Made by a program: the position numbers and the translations under genes | Shown: positions 1 to 6,847 of the stretch, in pieces | Layout: each line of letters begins with the position of its first letter | Numbering within the stretch: the first letter of the stretch is position 1 | Assembly: GCA_025353305.1 (NCBI GenBank) | Contig: JANXQX010000303.1 | Coordinates: forward strand, 1-14,055 | Source of the DNA: Holophagaceae bacterium | GTDB taxonomy: Bacteria > Acidobacteriota > Holophagae > Holophagales > Holophagaceae | DNA: 14,055 nt | Direction: 5' to 3' | Notes under the pieces: generated by a model | Databases searched by the model: none | What the model was told of the DNA's origin: nothing | The model's input: the letters and a program-made list of their open reading frames with translations, nothing else

Positions 1-923
1 TGAAGGATCACGCTCACGGCCTCGATGACGAAGAGGCCCCCGGCGATGGCGAGCAGCAATTCCTGCTTGATGATCAGGGCGGTCGTTGCGAGAGCCCCGC
101 CGAGTCCAAGAGCCCCGGTATCGCCCATGAAGATTTCCGCGGGATGGGCGTTGAACCAAAGAAAGCCAAGACAGGCGCCGGCCATGGCACTCATGAAGAT
201 GCTCAAGTCAGCGCCGCCGGCGACATAAGGCACCACGAGATAACTGGCGATCTTAACGTTGCCCGCCACGTAGGCCAGGATGCCGAAGGTTATCGCCACG
301 ATGAGCGAGCCGCCGATAGCCAGGCCGTCGAGCCCATCCGTGAGGTTCACCGCGTTGCTCGTGCCCACCATCACAAAAGCGATCCAGGGCAGCAGGAAGT
401 AGCCCACGTCCGGCTGGAAATTCTTGAAGAAGGGGACCGACAGCCGGCTCGTGAGCGCGCCCCGCAGCCCGAAATCATGAATCAGGAAAGCCACCACCAA
501 TGAGATGGCCATGAGCCATGCCATTTTCTGCCAGGTGCGAAGTCCCTCGTTCTTCTTTTTCAACAACTTCTTGGTGTCGTCCACGGCCCCCACCGCACCG
601 AAGCCGAGCAGTGACACGAGGGCCACCCAGATGGGTATGCTCTTCAGGTCGCACCAGAGCAGCGTCGAAACGGTCGTCACCAACAGGATCAGGATGCCGC
701 CCATGGTCGGCGTTCCGGCCTTGCCCTTGTGGTTCTGCGGGCCTTCTTCGCGAATGTGCTGGCCCATGTTCAGGCGGCGCAAGGTGCGGATCAGGACGGG
801 CCCAAGGATCAGCGACAGGACAAAAGCGAAGGCCGCGGCCATGGCCGCGCGGAATGTTATATAGCGGAAGACTGAGATGCCTGGAATGAGTTCGCGAAAG
901 GGGTAGAGAAGCCAAGGCAGCAT
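1..923 (-). CDS. mraY: MraY, phospho-N-acetylmuramoyl-pentapeptide-transferase (3' end outside window)
   Basis: This inner-membrane enzyme transfers phospho-MurNAc-pentapeptide from UDP to undecaprenyl phosphate, making lipid I. The first 307 codons are visible; the family is usually about 360 residues, so roughly the last 50, including the expected His-rich cytoplasmic loop, lie beyond the left edge. Seen by reading the minus strand: the KAGTPTMGG signature near residues 68-76, the catalytic Asp pair DD at 115-116 followed by TKKLLKKKN, NLTDGLDGLAIG near 193-204, and MGDTGALGLGG near 266-276 with the third key Asp at about 268. Several hydrophobic membrane segments separate these motifs. The ATG at 923 is preceded by AAGGG about 10 bases upstream. 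murF would normally be the immediate upstream neighbour, but here a plus-strand gene intervenes, so mraY probably needs its own promoter in 924-1059. Identification is secure. Confidence 0.96.
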   Translation of the reverse strand, partial: MLPWLLYPFRELIPGISVFRYITFRAAMAAAFAFVLSLILGPVLIRTLRRLNMGQHIREEGPQNHKGKAGTPTMGGILILLVTTVSTLLWCDLKSIPIWVALVSLLGFGAVGAVDDTKKLLKKKNEGLRTWQKMAWLMAISLVVAFLIHDFGLRGALTSRLSVPFFKNFQPDVGYFLLPWIAFVMVGTSNAVNLTDGLDGLAIGGSLIVAITFGILAYVAGNVKIASYLVVPYVAGGADLSIFMSAMAGACLGFLWFNAHPAEIFMGDTGALGLGGALATTALIIKQELLLAIAGGLFVIEAVSVIL

Positions 924-1059
924 GCGGTTGGGGACCCTTGAAATTGGGAAGCAGGGGACGAACCATCGGAAAATTCCATTGTCACCGGAACGGGGCCTGC
1001 TGCCCAAATCTGGTGGAACTTTCCTTCCGAATGGAAGAATAGGCCGTACCGTGGAATGA

Positions 1060-2211
1060 ATGACCCGGCTGAATCCATTCTCCAGAGCCAAGACCCGGAA
1101 CCTGCCTCGCCGAGCCGAGCCGTGGCGGGCGCTCCTGGCCACTGGACTGCTGATTCTGGGGTTCGCATGGCCCGCCTGGAGCCATGGTCTGGGCGCGGTG
1201 CAGGCAGACATCACATTCCGCAGGAACGGAAGTTTCCTTGTCGATGTCCAGGTGGATCCCGAACACCTGCCTGCGTCCCTGAACCCCTTTAGGGGCCTTC
1301 CTCCGGTGGTGACGGAACAGGAGTTGCAGCTCAGGAAGATGGCTTTCCAGTCGGATTTCCTGGCGCAGCTCGCGCTCTCCTTCGATGGCCTGAAGGCCAC
1401 GTTCAAGGTGGAGCCGCTGCCGTCTCCTGGCTCGGCGGATCCAGCCGCAGCCTGGCGCTTCGCTTTCCGGCTCACAGGCCCAATCCCCGGCGGCGCCCGG
1501 AGTTTCACGTGGAGCCATCCCTATGCCATGGGCCAGTACCTCCTGCGCCTGCGGCAAGAAGGCGATGCGGAAGCGCGCGCCATCTGGGTGGAGGGGGGCC
1601 ACAGCAGCGCCCCCTTCGAGCTCGGATCCCAGAACTTGCCGAAGACGCGCCTTGGCCGAATCTTTCTCTACCTCGGCTTGGGTTTCACCCACATCCTTCC
1701 AAACGGGACGGACCACATCCTGTTCGTGCTGGGCCTTTTTTTCCTGAGCCTGCGCCTTAAGCCGCTGCTATGGCAGGTGACCAGTTTCACGGTGGCCCAT
1801 TCGCTGACGCTCGCGCTGTCCTTGTTTGGCGTTCTCAGCCTGACGCCGCGCATCGTGGAGCCGCTCATCGCCATGAGCATCGTCTATGTGGCGATGGAAA
1901 ATCTCCTCACCGACCGCGTCCATTCCTGGAGAGTGGCCGTGGTGTTCAGTTTCGGGCTGCTCCATGGCCTGGGTTTCGCTGCGGCTCTGCATGACCTCCA
2001 TATCCCCAGATCCGACTTCCTGAGCGCGCTCATTTCCTTCAATGCCGGCGTGGAATTCGGTCAGCTCGCGGTGCTCCTGCTGGCCTTCCTGGCCGTGGCG
2101 TGGACCTTCGGGAAGCAGCCCTGGTACCGCTCACGCATCAGCATTCCGGCCTCAGTGCTCATCGGGCTGGTGGGGATCTTCTGGACAATCCAAAGGTTGT
2201 TTTTCGGGTAA
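1060..2211 (+). CDS. HupE/UreJ_2-type membrane protein with N-terminal exported domain
   Basis: The 383-residue product has a signal-peptide-like start (basic residues, then a hydrophobic run at about 24-40 ending AWS, with likely cleavage before HGLG). An extracytoplasmic domain of about 150 residues follows, then a polytopic membrane domain from about residue 200. The membrane part carries the HupE/UreJ_2 signatures: a GFTHILPNGTDHILF block (209-222; His211, Asp218, His219), AHSLTL (246-251), LHGLGFA (301-307) and FNAGVEFGQ (327-335). Members of the wider HupE/UreJ family are associated with nickel or other metal transport, but this two-domain subfamily has no firm role. No hydrogenase, urease or metalloenzyme gene is nearby. 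The gene sits between murF and mraY in the opposite orientation. The ATG at 1060 was chosen because it gives the full signal peptide; the ribosome binding site is weak. Family assignment is good; substrate is unknown. Confidence 0.85.
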   Translation: MTRLNPFSRAKTRNLPRRAEPWRALLATGLLILGFAWPAWSHGLGAVQADITFRRNGSFLVDVQVDPEHLPASLNPFRGLPPVVTEQELQLRKMAFQSDFLAQLALSFDGLKATFKVEPLPSPGSADPAAAWRFAFRLTGPIPGGARSFTWSHPYAMGQYLLRLRQEGDAEARAIWVEGGHSSAPFELGSQNLPKTRLGRIFLYLGLGFTHILPNGTDHILFVLGLFFLSLRLKPLLWQVTSFTVAHSLTLALSLFGVLSLTPRIVEPLIAMSIVYVAMENLLTDRVHSWRVAVVFSFGLLHGLGFAAALHDLHIPRSDFLSALISFNAGVEFGQLAVLLLAFLAVAWTFGKQPWYRSRISIPASVLIGLVGIFWTIQRLFFG

Positions 2212-2267
2212 CAAGACTCCGCCTGGTTTCTCTGCTCCATTGCGGCCAACACGCCAAGCCGCGATTC

Positions 2268-2377
2268 AACCACAAAGAAAAGTTTTTTACTTTGTGTCCT
2301 TTGTGCCCCTTTGTGGCTTTGTGGTTCAGCTCTTTTTTGAGCTTTGCGCCTTCGTGGTCACTCCACGCCTTTGTGGT
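2268..2377. repeat. CTTTGTG-rich repeat patch with inverted ends
   Basis: A low-complexity patch lies between the convergent 3' ends of the HupE-type gene and murF. The heptamer CTTTGTG starts at 2290, 2299, 2309, 2317 and 2369, and the variant CTTCGTG starts at 2350. AACCACAAAG (2268-2277) is an exact inverted copy of CTTTGTGGTT (2317-2326). A second small inverted repeat, AGCTC-TTTTTT-GAGCT, occupies 2328-2343. The units CGCCTTCGTGGTCA (2347-2360) and CGCCTTTGTGGTCC (2366-2379) are near-direct repeats. Similar ACCACAAAG/CTTTGTGGT patches are familiar to me as dispersed intergenic sequence in several GC-rich environmental bacteria, which is recollection rather than a search. The patch continues into the last codons of murF. 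It could act as a bidirectional transcript end or RNA stem, but no classic terminator is visible. Confidence 0.7.
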
Positions 2378-3725
2378 CCAAGAGCCAAGCCACGGCCTGC
2401 TCTGAGGTCCAATAGCGGCTGCCTTTGACCAGGATGCGCGAGCCGCTTGGCACGGCGCCCAGGCCCTCGGGGGCATCCCGCAGAGAATCGAAGTCCGGGA
2501 AGGGCGATGCTCCTGCGCCAAATCCTTCGGCCATGGCGGTCGCGAAATCGCCGTAGACCCAGATGCGCTCGAACCCCAAGGCATGCAGGCCTTCGCCAAC
2601 TTCACGGTGAAGCCGTTCGGAGCTCTCCCCCAGTTCCCGGATGCAGCCCAGCACCGCCATGGGCTCTCCACCTTTCAGTTCCAGCAAGGCTTCCGCGCAG
2701 GCCAGGATGGAATCGCTGCTGGCGTTATAGCTCTCATCCAGCAGCCAGCCTCCGCCAGCCATGGCATGGAGGCGGCCACGGCCCGGCTCGGGTTCCACGG
2801 TGCCCAGACCTGAGGCCACTTGGTCCCGGTCAAAACCCGCCAGCAGTGCGACAACTGCGGCCAGTGAAGCGTTGCGCACCTGATGGGCTCCGCGGAGTTT
2901 CAGTTCGATGGGCAGATCGTACTCGGGTGCGCGCAGGGTGAACCGGACTCCGCGTGGGCCCATGGATTCGATTTCACCCCATCCGTAATCTTCTCCGTTC
3001 CCCACGGCCACCGCCAGTTCGCGGGCCGCCCAGGGCTGCTCGGAGATCCACCGGCACCAAGGATCCGTGGCCAGATAGGCCCATGCCCCCCCCCTGCGAA
3101 GGCCGGCGATGAGTTCGCCCTTGGCATGGGCGATGCCCTGCTGTCCGTCGGGGAAATTCTCCATGTGGGAGGTTCCAATCAGGGTGATCACGCCGAAATC
3201 CGGCTGGGCGATTTCAGTCAGGCGCCGGATCTCGCCGGGCGTGCTCATGCCCATCTCCAGCACCGCCGAGGATTCACCCACCGGCATGGTGGCCAGGGCC
3301 TGTGGCAAGCCCAGGGTGTTGTTGCGGTTTCCTGGTGTCTTCCATCCGCCGGTGGCTGCCGCAAGCAGGTCCTTGGTGCTGGTCTTGCCCACACTGCCGG
3401 TGACGCCGAATACGGCGTGCGGGCGTACGGCCTTGAGCCGCGCTTGGCCCCATGCCTGCAGGGCGGCGAGGGTGTCCGGCGCGATGAGTTGCGGAACCGG
3501 TAGATCTAAAAAGTGGTCCACCAGCAAGCAGGCCGCACCCTGTTCCACGGCCTTGGCGGCAAAGGTGTGTCCATCCCTGCCTGCCCTCAGCGCAACGAAA
3601 CATTCACCCGGTTGGAGTGTGCGGGTATCCAGGGAAAGGGCAGAAGGGAAGATGGAGCCGTCACCCCGAAGCTCCGCTTGGATGAGTGCAGCCACTTGGT
3701 GAAGGTCGAACAGCATAGGATTCAC
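2358..3725 (-). CDS. murF: MurF, UDP-N-acetylmuramoyl-tripeptide--D-alanyl-D-alanine ligase
   Basis: This cytoplasmic ATP-dependent ligase adds D-Ala-D-Ala to UDP-MurNAc-tripeptide, making the substrate used by MraY. At 455 residues it matches the family. Seen: the N-terminal substrate domain with DTRTLQPGECFVALR (33-47), the P-loop GVTGSVGKTSTKD (107-119), NRNNTLGLP (133-141), LEMGMSTPGEI (156-166), GAHQVRNASLA (279-289), DESYNAS (330-336) and the C-terminal LVKGSR (432-437). The usual GDM.ELG motif of the C-terminal domain reads GCIRELG (360-366), with Cys at the Asp position. The start is GTG at 3725 or ATG at 3716; neither has a strong ribosome binding site. The final codons (DHKGVE, stop at 2358-2360) fall inside the CTTTGTG repeat patch. 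The gene is not preceded by murE but by a TPR protein gene 120 bases upstream. Confidence 0.95.
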   Translation of the reverse strand: MNPMLFDLHQVAALIQAELRGDGSIFPSALSLDTRTLQPGECFVALRAGRDGHTFAAKAVEQGAACLLVDHFLDLPVPQLIAPDTLAALQAWGQARLKAVRPHAVFGVTGSVGKTSTKDLLAAATGGWKTPGNRNNTLGLPQALATMPVGESSAVLEMGMSTPGEIRRLTEIAQPDFGVITLIGTSHMENFPDGQQGIAHAKGELIAGLRRGGAWAYLATDPWCRWISEQPWAARELAVAVGNGEDYGWGEIESMGPRGVRFTLRAPEYDLPIELKLRGAHQVRNASLAAVVALLAGFDRDQVASGLGTVEPEPGRGRLHAMAGGGWLLDESYNASSDSILACAEALLELKGGEPMAVLGCIRELGESSERLHREVGEGLHALGFERIWVYGDFATAMAEGFGAGASPFPDFDSLRDAPEGLGAVPSGSRILVKGSRYWTSEQAVAWLLDHKGVE

Positions 3726-3845
3726 ATGCTCGGATGGTCTGGCTTGGCTAGTTGATCGAGATATAGGGTACCCGGGGCTGGCTTGTCGCTGGTGATGGCG
3801 ATTTGATGATAATCCACCCCGCCGGGAAGAAGGTTCGGCGAGGCC

Positions 3846-4475
3846 TTATTTAATCTTGGGCTGCGACGTGAGTGCAGCGATGGCCGCGCGGGCCTGGTCG
3901 GCCTTTGGACTGGCGGGATCCAGTGCGATGATCCGGTTCCAGGCCTTGATGGCCTTTTCGTTCTGCTTCAGATCCTGGGAATAGACGATCCCTATGTTGA
4001 AAAGGCTCTGCGTGTGCTTCGGATCAAGTTTTGAGGACTTCTCAAAATTGGCGATGGCTTTGTCATAGGCCATCAGCTGCCGGTACATGACGCCCTGATC
4101 GGTAAGGATATCGGCGTTGTCCGGTTCCAGTTCCAAGGCCTTGGCATAGGCATCCACAGCCTTTTGGGCCTGGTTGGTGTCGAAATAGTCATTGCCCAGC
4201 TGCTTCCAGGCATTGAGATTCTTGGGCTCACGGGCGACGACCTGCGTGTTGCTGAAGATGCGCGATTGGACTTCCATCGCGTTGGGCACAGCGCTGGGCA
4301 TGGCACCAAGATTCGAGGGCATCCCAACCGGTGCCCCGCCGGGTGAAGGCATGGGAACCGCAGCTGCGATGGTCGCCGGCTGCTGATTGGCAGTGTTGTT
4401 GGTGCCGGTGAAATACCCGATGATGAAGCCCGCGAGAAGGCCGATCACAAGGCCGATCACAATGTTCTTGTTCAT
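3846..4475 (-). CDS. Membrane-anchored TPR protein
   Basis: The 209-residue product starts with a single hydrophobic, glycine-spaced segment at about 5-22. A Pro/Ala/Gly-rich linker runs to about residue 65, followed by at least three tetratricopeptide repeats at about 87-120, 121-154 and 155-189. Repeat landmarks include WKQLGNDYF, AVDAYAKALELEPDN, AIANFEKSSKLDP and AIKAWNRIIALDP. The arrangement suggests an inner-membrane anchor with the TPR scaffold outside the cytoplasm, probably for protein-protein contacts; the partner cannot be read from sequence. The ATG at 4475 is preceded by GGAG about 11 bases upstream. The start of murF is 120 bases downstream. The C-terminal repeats loosely recall the TPR domains of cytochrome c biogenesis proteins (CcmH/NrfG type), but no such genes are nearby, so no specific role is assigned. 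Confidence 0.85.
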   Translation of the reverse strand: MNKNIVIGLVIGLLAGFIIGYFTGTNNTANQQPATIAAAVPMPSPGGAPVGMPSNLGAMPSAVPNAMEVQSRIFSNTQVVAREPKNLNAWKQLGNDYFDTNQAQKAVDAYAKALELEPDNADILTDQGVMYRQLMAYDKAIANFEKSSKLDPKHTQSLFNIGIVYSQDLKQNEKAIKAWNRIIALDPASPKADQARAAIAALTSQPKIK

Positions 4476-4605
4476 GCTTCAATCTCCGTCCCATCAGGCC
4501 CATCAGCGCAATGAGGGCATGGAAATTCTTGCATGGAACGAGTCCCATTAGCTGTGACCATCGTCGCACATGGGAATGCTCGCCATAGGAAGCGGGTGCC
4601 GCTGG

Positions 4606-5718
4606 CTACTCCGCGAACTGCACGGCATAGATTGGCGGCAGGTGCTTCGAGACGGTCTGCCAAGCGTCCCCGGCATTCTCCGTGACCCACAAGGACCCTG
4701 TAGTGGAGCCGAAGGCCAGGCGCGACCCGCTGCGATCTATGTCCAAGGCGTGCCGGTACACAAGGTCGTAGGCGTGCGTTTGAGGCAGCCCGTTCCTGAG
4801 CGTCTCGAAACTGCGGCCGCCATCCCGGGTCCGCGACACCACCACGGCCCCGCCCACGGGCACGCGCCGTTCATCCTTGATGGCCGGAACAAACCAGGCG
4901 ATTTCCGGATCGTCCGGATGCACGGCCACCGCGAAACCAAAGACCGATGGGGATACGTCCGTGATCTCCTCCCATTTCAGGCATCCGTCACGGGACCGGA
5001 ATATCCCGTTGTGATGTTGCGCCCAGAAAACATCTGGGTTGGATGGAGACTGCACCACGTGGTGGGGATCCTGGATGTTCGGGTCAAAGGCAAGGTCAGG
5101 CGGCATGTATTCAGCTCGCATTCCATCCGCCCTGCAAGCCCACGAAACACCGCAGTCCGCGGTCTGCCACACACCTCCGCTCGAGACTCCGACGGTGACT
5201 TTGTTCCCATTCCTGGGATCCACGCAAATGGAGTGGATACCTGGATAATCTGCGCCCCCACCGTTCCAGAGCTTACGCCGGGGTTCATCCCAAAGCGACC
5301 GGACCATGGTCCAGGTTGAACCATTGTCTTCAGAATAGAAAAGCCCTCCTGGAATGGTCCCGCACCAGAGCAGGCCCGGCTGCGTGGCGAGACCTGCCTC
5401 CAGAGACCAGATCAGTTTGAGCTTCCAAGGCAACACCTGGCCCATGGAGTCGATCTCTTCCAGGCCTTCGGGAGGCTCGGGATAGGTCGGCACGCCTACC
5501 TCTTCCCAGGTGGCGCCCTGGTCCTTGGAGCGGTGCAACTTCACGCCGAAATGGCCGTGGTCCAGTGCCGCGAACCAGGTGCCGCTGCGGGCATCGGCCA
5601 ACGCCAAGGTCACGTTGTCGCCGAGGAAGGAGACGCCATCGATTTCCCATTTTCCGGCCATGGACCGGCGGATGGTGAAAAGACCTTTGCGCGTGGAAAC
5701 GAGCAGGGTGTTGGACAT
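4606..5718 (-). CDS. BNR/Asp-box beta-propeller protein (sialidase-fold, function unknown)
   Basis: The 370-residue protein has six Asp-box-like motifs (S/T-x-D-x-G-x-x-W/F): SKDQGATW (64-71), SEDNGSTW (129-136), TADCGVSW (186-193), SRDGCLKW (242-249), TRDGGRSF (297-304) and the weaker TENAGDAW (346-353). Their even spacing of about 50-65 residues predicts a six-bladed beta-propeller. Automatic pipelines usually call such proteins exo-alpha-sialidases or glycosyl hydrolases; no full set of sialidase catalytic residues is obvious and there is no signal peptide, so a cytoplasmic, non-sialidase role is more likely. It starts two bases after the stop of the ubiquitin-fold gene, with a strong GGAGG site six bases before the ATG, so the two are almost certainly translated together. 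Family and fold are well supported; the activity is unknown. Confidence 0.85.
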   Translation of the reverse strand: MSNTLLVSTRKGLFTIRRSMAGKWEIDGVSFLGDNVTLALADARSGTWFAALDHGHFGVKLHRSKDQGATWEEVGVPTYPEPPEGLEEIDSMGQVLPWKLKLIWSLEAGLATQPGLLWCGTIPGGLFYSEDNGSTWTMVRSLWDEPRRKLWNGGGADYPGIHSICVDPRNGNKVTVGVSSGGVWQTADCGVSWACRADGMRAEYMPPDLAFDPNIQDPHHVVQSPSNPDVFWAQHHNGIFRSRDGCLKWEEITDVSPSVFGFAVAVHPDDPEIAWFVPAIKDERRVPVGGAVVVSRTRDGGRSFETLRNGLPQTHAYDLVYRHALDIDRSGSRLAFGSTTGSLWVTENAGDAWQTVSKHLPPIYAVQFAE

Positions 5719-5720
5719 GA

Positions 5721-5990
5721 TCAGCCTCCGGAAAGGGCCTGCATGACGAAGACTTCAGAATTTTCATTCACGACATCACTCAACCCATGGCGGTCCGAGA
5801 TGGCTTGGCCATCCACAAAGACCACCATGTGGGCCCGCAGCGCGCCGCGCTCGTCCAGCACATAGCCACGGGATCCGGGATAGAGGCTGAAAGCTTGATC
5901 CAGGGCCAGCCGCACCGTGCGGCCGGCGACCGCGCAGGGCGGGCATGAGACGTGGCGCTGAAGATTGGCAGTGAAGACGACGCGCGGCAT
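5721..5990 (-). CDS. ThiS/MoaD-like ubiquitin-fold protein ending in Gly-Gly
   Basis: This 89-residue protein has the size and pattern of a beta-grasp sulfur-carrier or ubiquitin-like protein: VAGRTVRLALDQAF (21-34), LRAHMVVFVDGQ (51-62), and a C-terminal tail FVMQALSGG with the terminal diglycine typical of ThiS/MoaD carriers that are adenylated and thiocarboxylated. A CPPC motif lies at residues 16-19. No E1-like adenylating enzyme, JAB peptidase, thiazole or molybdopterin synthesis gene is in the window, so a partner enzyme must be elsewhere if the tail is activated. The ATG at 5990 has AAGG seven bases upstream. The diglycine codons GGA GGC double as the Shine-Dalgarno sequence of the following beta-propeller gene, so the GG tail alone is not proof of carrier activity. 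I recall similar pairs in other genomes, but this was not checked. Confidence 0.82.
   Translation of the reverse strand: MPRVVFTANLQRHVSCPPCAVAGRTVRLALDQAFSLYPGSRGYVLDERGALRAHMVVFVDGQAISDRHGLSDVVNENSEVFVMQALSGG
5725..5729 (-). promoter_or_regulatory. GGAGG ribosome binding site within the upstream gene's Gly-Gly codons
   Basis: GGAGG is six bases before the ATG of the beta-propeller gene and is formed by the last two sense codons (GGA GGC) of the ubiquitin-fold gene. With only two bases between the stop and the next start, this indicates coupled translation. Confidence 0.8.
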
Positions 5991-6065
5991 TGAGGGACCT
6001 TTGAAAACCAGAAGTCAGGATGAGAATCCGTCGCAAAATGTCCCGCACCTGGCTGCCTCTGTCAA

Positions 6066-6785
6066 TCAGTTCCCCAGATCCTTCACCACCTGCTCGCCTC
6101 CCAGCTGCCCCATCTGCCCGAGAATCCAGGCCTGGCGGCTGCGGACATAGGCACTCGGGGCATCGACGCGGTACTTGTGGGGGTTGGGCAGCACCGCCGC
6201 CAGCAGGGCCGCCTCACTCGGCCGCAGTTTACTGCTGCGTTTATGAAAGTAGGTGGTCGAAGCCGCCTCCACGCCATACACGCCATCGCCGAATTCCACG
6301 ATGTTCAAATAGACTTCCAGAATCCGCCGCTTGGACCAGCCCAGCTCGATGAGCATCGTGAAGTAGGCTTCGGCGCCCTTGCGCAGCCAGGAGCGGGACT
6401 CCCAGCAGAACTGGTTCTTGGCGGTCTGCTGGGACACTGTTGAGGCGCCGCGCTTGCGCTTGCTGTGCTCGTTGTGGGCGTAGGCCTTTTCGATGGCCTT
6501 CCAATCGAACCCGAAATGTTCGGCGAAGTTCTGGTCCTCCGCCGCGATGACCGCCACGCCGACGGAGGGCGCCATGTCCTCCAGGGAAACCCAGGTGTGG
6601 CGGGAGGTGTAGGGTCCAGGGCTGAACCAGGACGCGATCCGCCGCTCCACCATCAGCGCTGAAAAGGGCGGGTGGATGAAGCGCAGCATCAGCACCAGCA
6701 GTACGCTTCCAGCCACGCAGCCGAGCATGCCGATGAACAACCAACGCGCGACACGCCGCCACCATGTTTTCTGTTTCGATGCCAC
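6066..6785 (-). CDS. mtgA: MtgA, monofunctional peptidoglycan glycosyltransferase (GT51)
   Basis: This enzyme polymerises lipid II into glycan strands at the outer face of the inner membrane. The 239-residue product matches the usual length of about 240. A single membrane anchor spans about 15-37. GT51 motifs are intact: [14 protein letters not shown] (81-94, catalytic Glu at 83), [11 protein letters not shown] (113-124), [14 protein letters not shown] (135-148) with [11 protein letters not shown] (151-161), and [11 protein letters not shown] (192-202). No transpeptidase domain follows, which separates it from class A PBPs. The GTG at 6785 was chosen because GGGGA lies just upstream and it gives the family length; the open frame continues to 6965, but that extension overlaps rsmE and looks non-coding. 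The gene follows rsmE by 62 bases on the same strand. Confidence 0.94.
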   Translation of the reverse strand: MASKQKTWWRRVARWLFIGMLGCVAGSVLLVLMLRFIHPPFSALMVERRIASWFSPGPYTSRHTWVSLEDMAPSVGVAVIAAEDQNFAEHFGFDWKAIEKAYAHNEHSKRKRGASTVSQQTAKNQFCWESRSWLRKGAEAYFTMLIELGWSKRRILEVYLNIVEFGDGVYGVEAASTTYFHKRSSKLRPSEAALLAAVLPNPHKYRVDAPSAYVRSRQAWILGQMGQLGGEQVVKDLGN

Positions 6786-6847
6786 GTCTTCCCCGGAATC
6801 TGAAACCCCAGCAAAGCACAAACCATGAATCCCCGCTTCGCAACCTC

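Noticed and set aside
982..1716. Open frame of 244 codons on the minus strand over the HupE/UreJ-type gene
   Set aside because: It is antisense to the signal-peptide and extracytoplasmic region of a recognised family and has a charged, low-order composition typical of shadow frames.
2268..2377. Repeated CTTTGTG units considered as a CRISPR-like array
   Set aside because: Units are only seven bases, spacing is irregular (8-33 bases), there are no unique spacers of regular length and no cas genes.
3760..3789. Possible murF promoter on the minus strand (GCGACA, 18 bases, TATATC)
   Set aside because: Both hexamers match consensus at only four of six positions, which is expected by chance in 120 bases; not enough to call.
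4591..4603. Short hairpin AGCGG-GTG-CCGCT just past the beta-propeller stop codon
   Set aside because: A five-base stem without a following T run is too weak to call a terminator.
4606..5718. Calling the Asp-box protein a sialidase
   Set aside because: Asp boxes show the propeller fold only; there is no signal peptide and no convincing arginine triad or nucleophile set, so the enzymatic name would be overreach.
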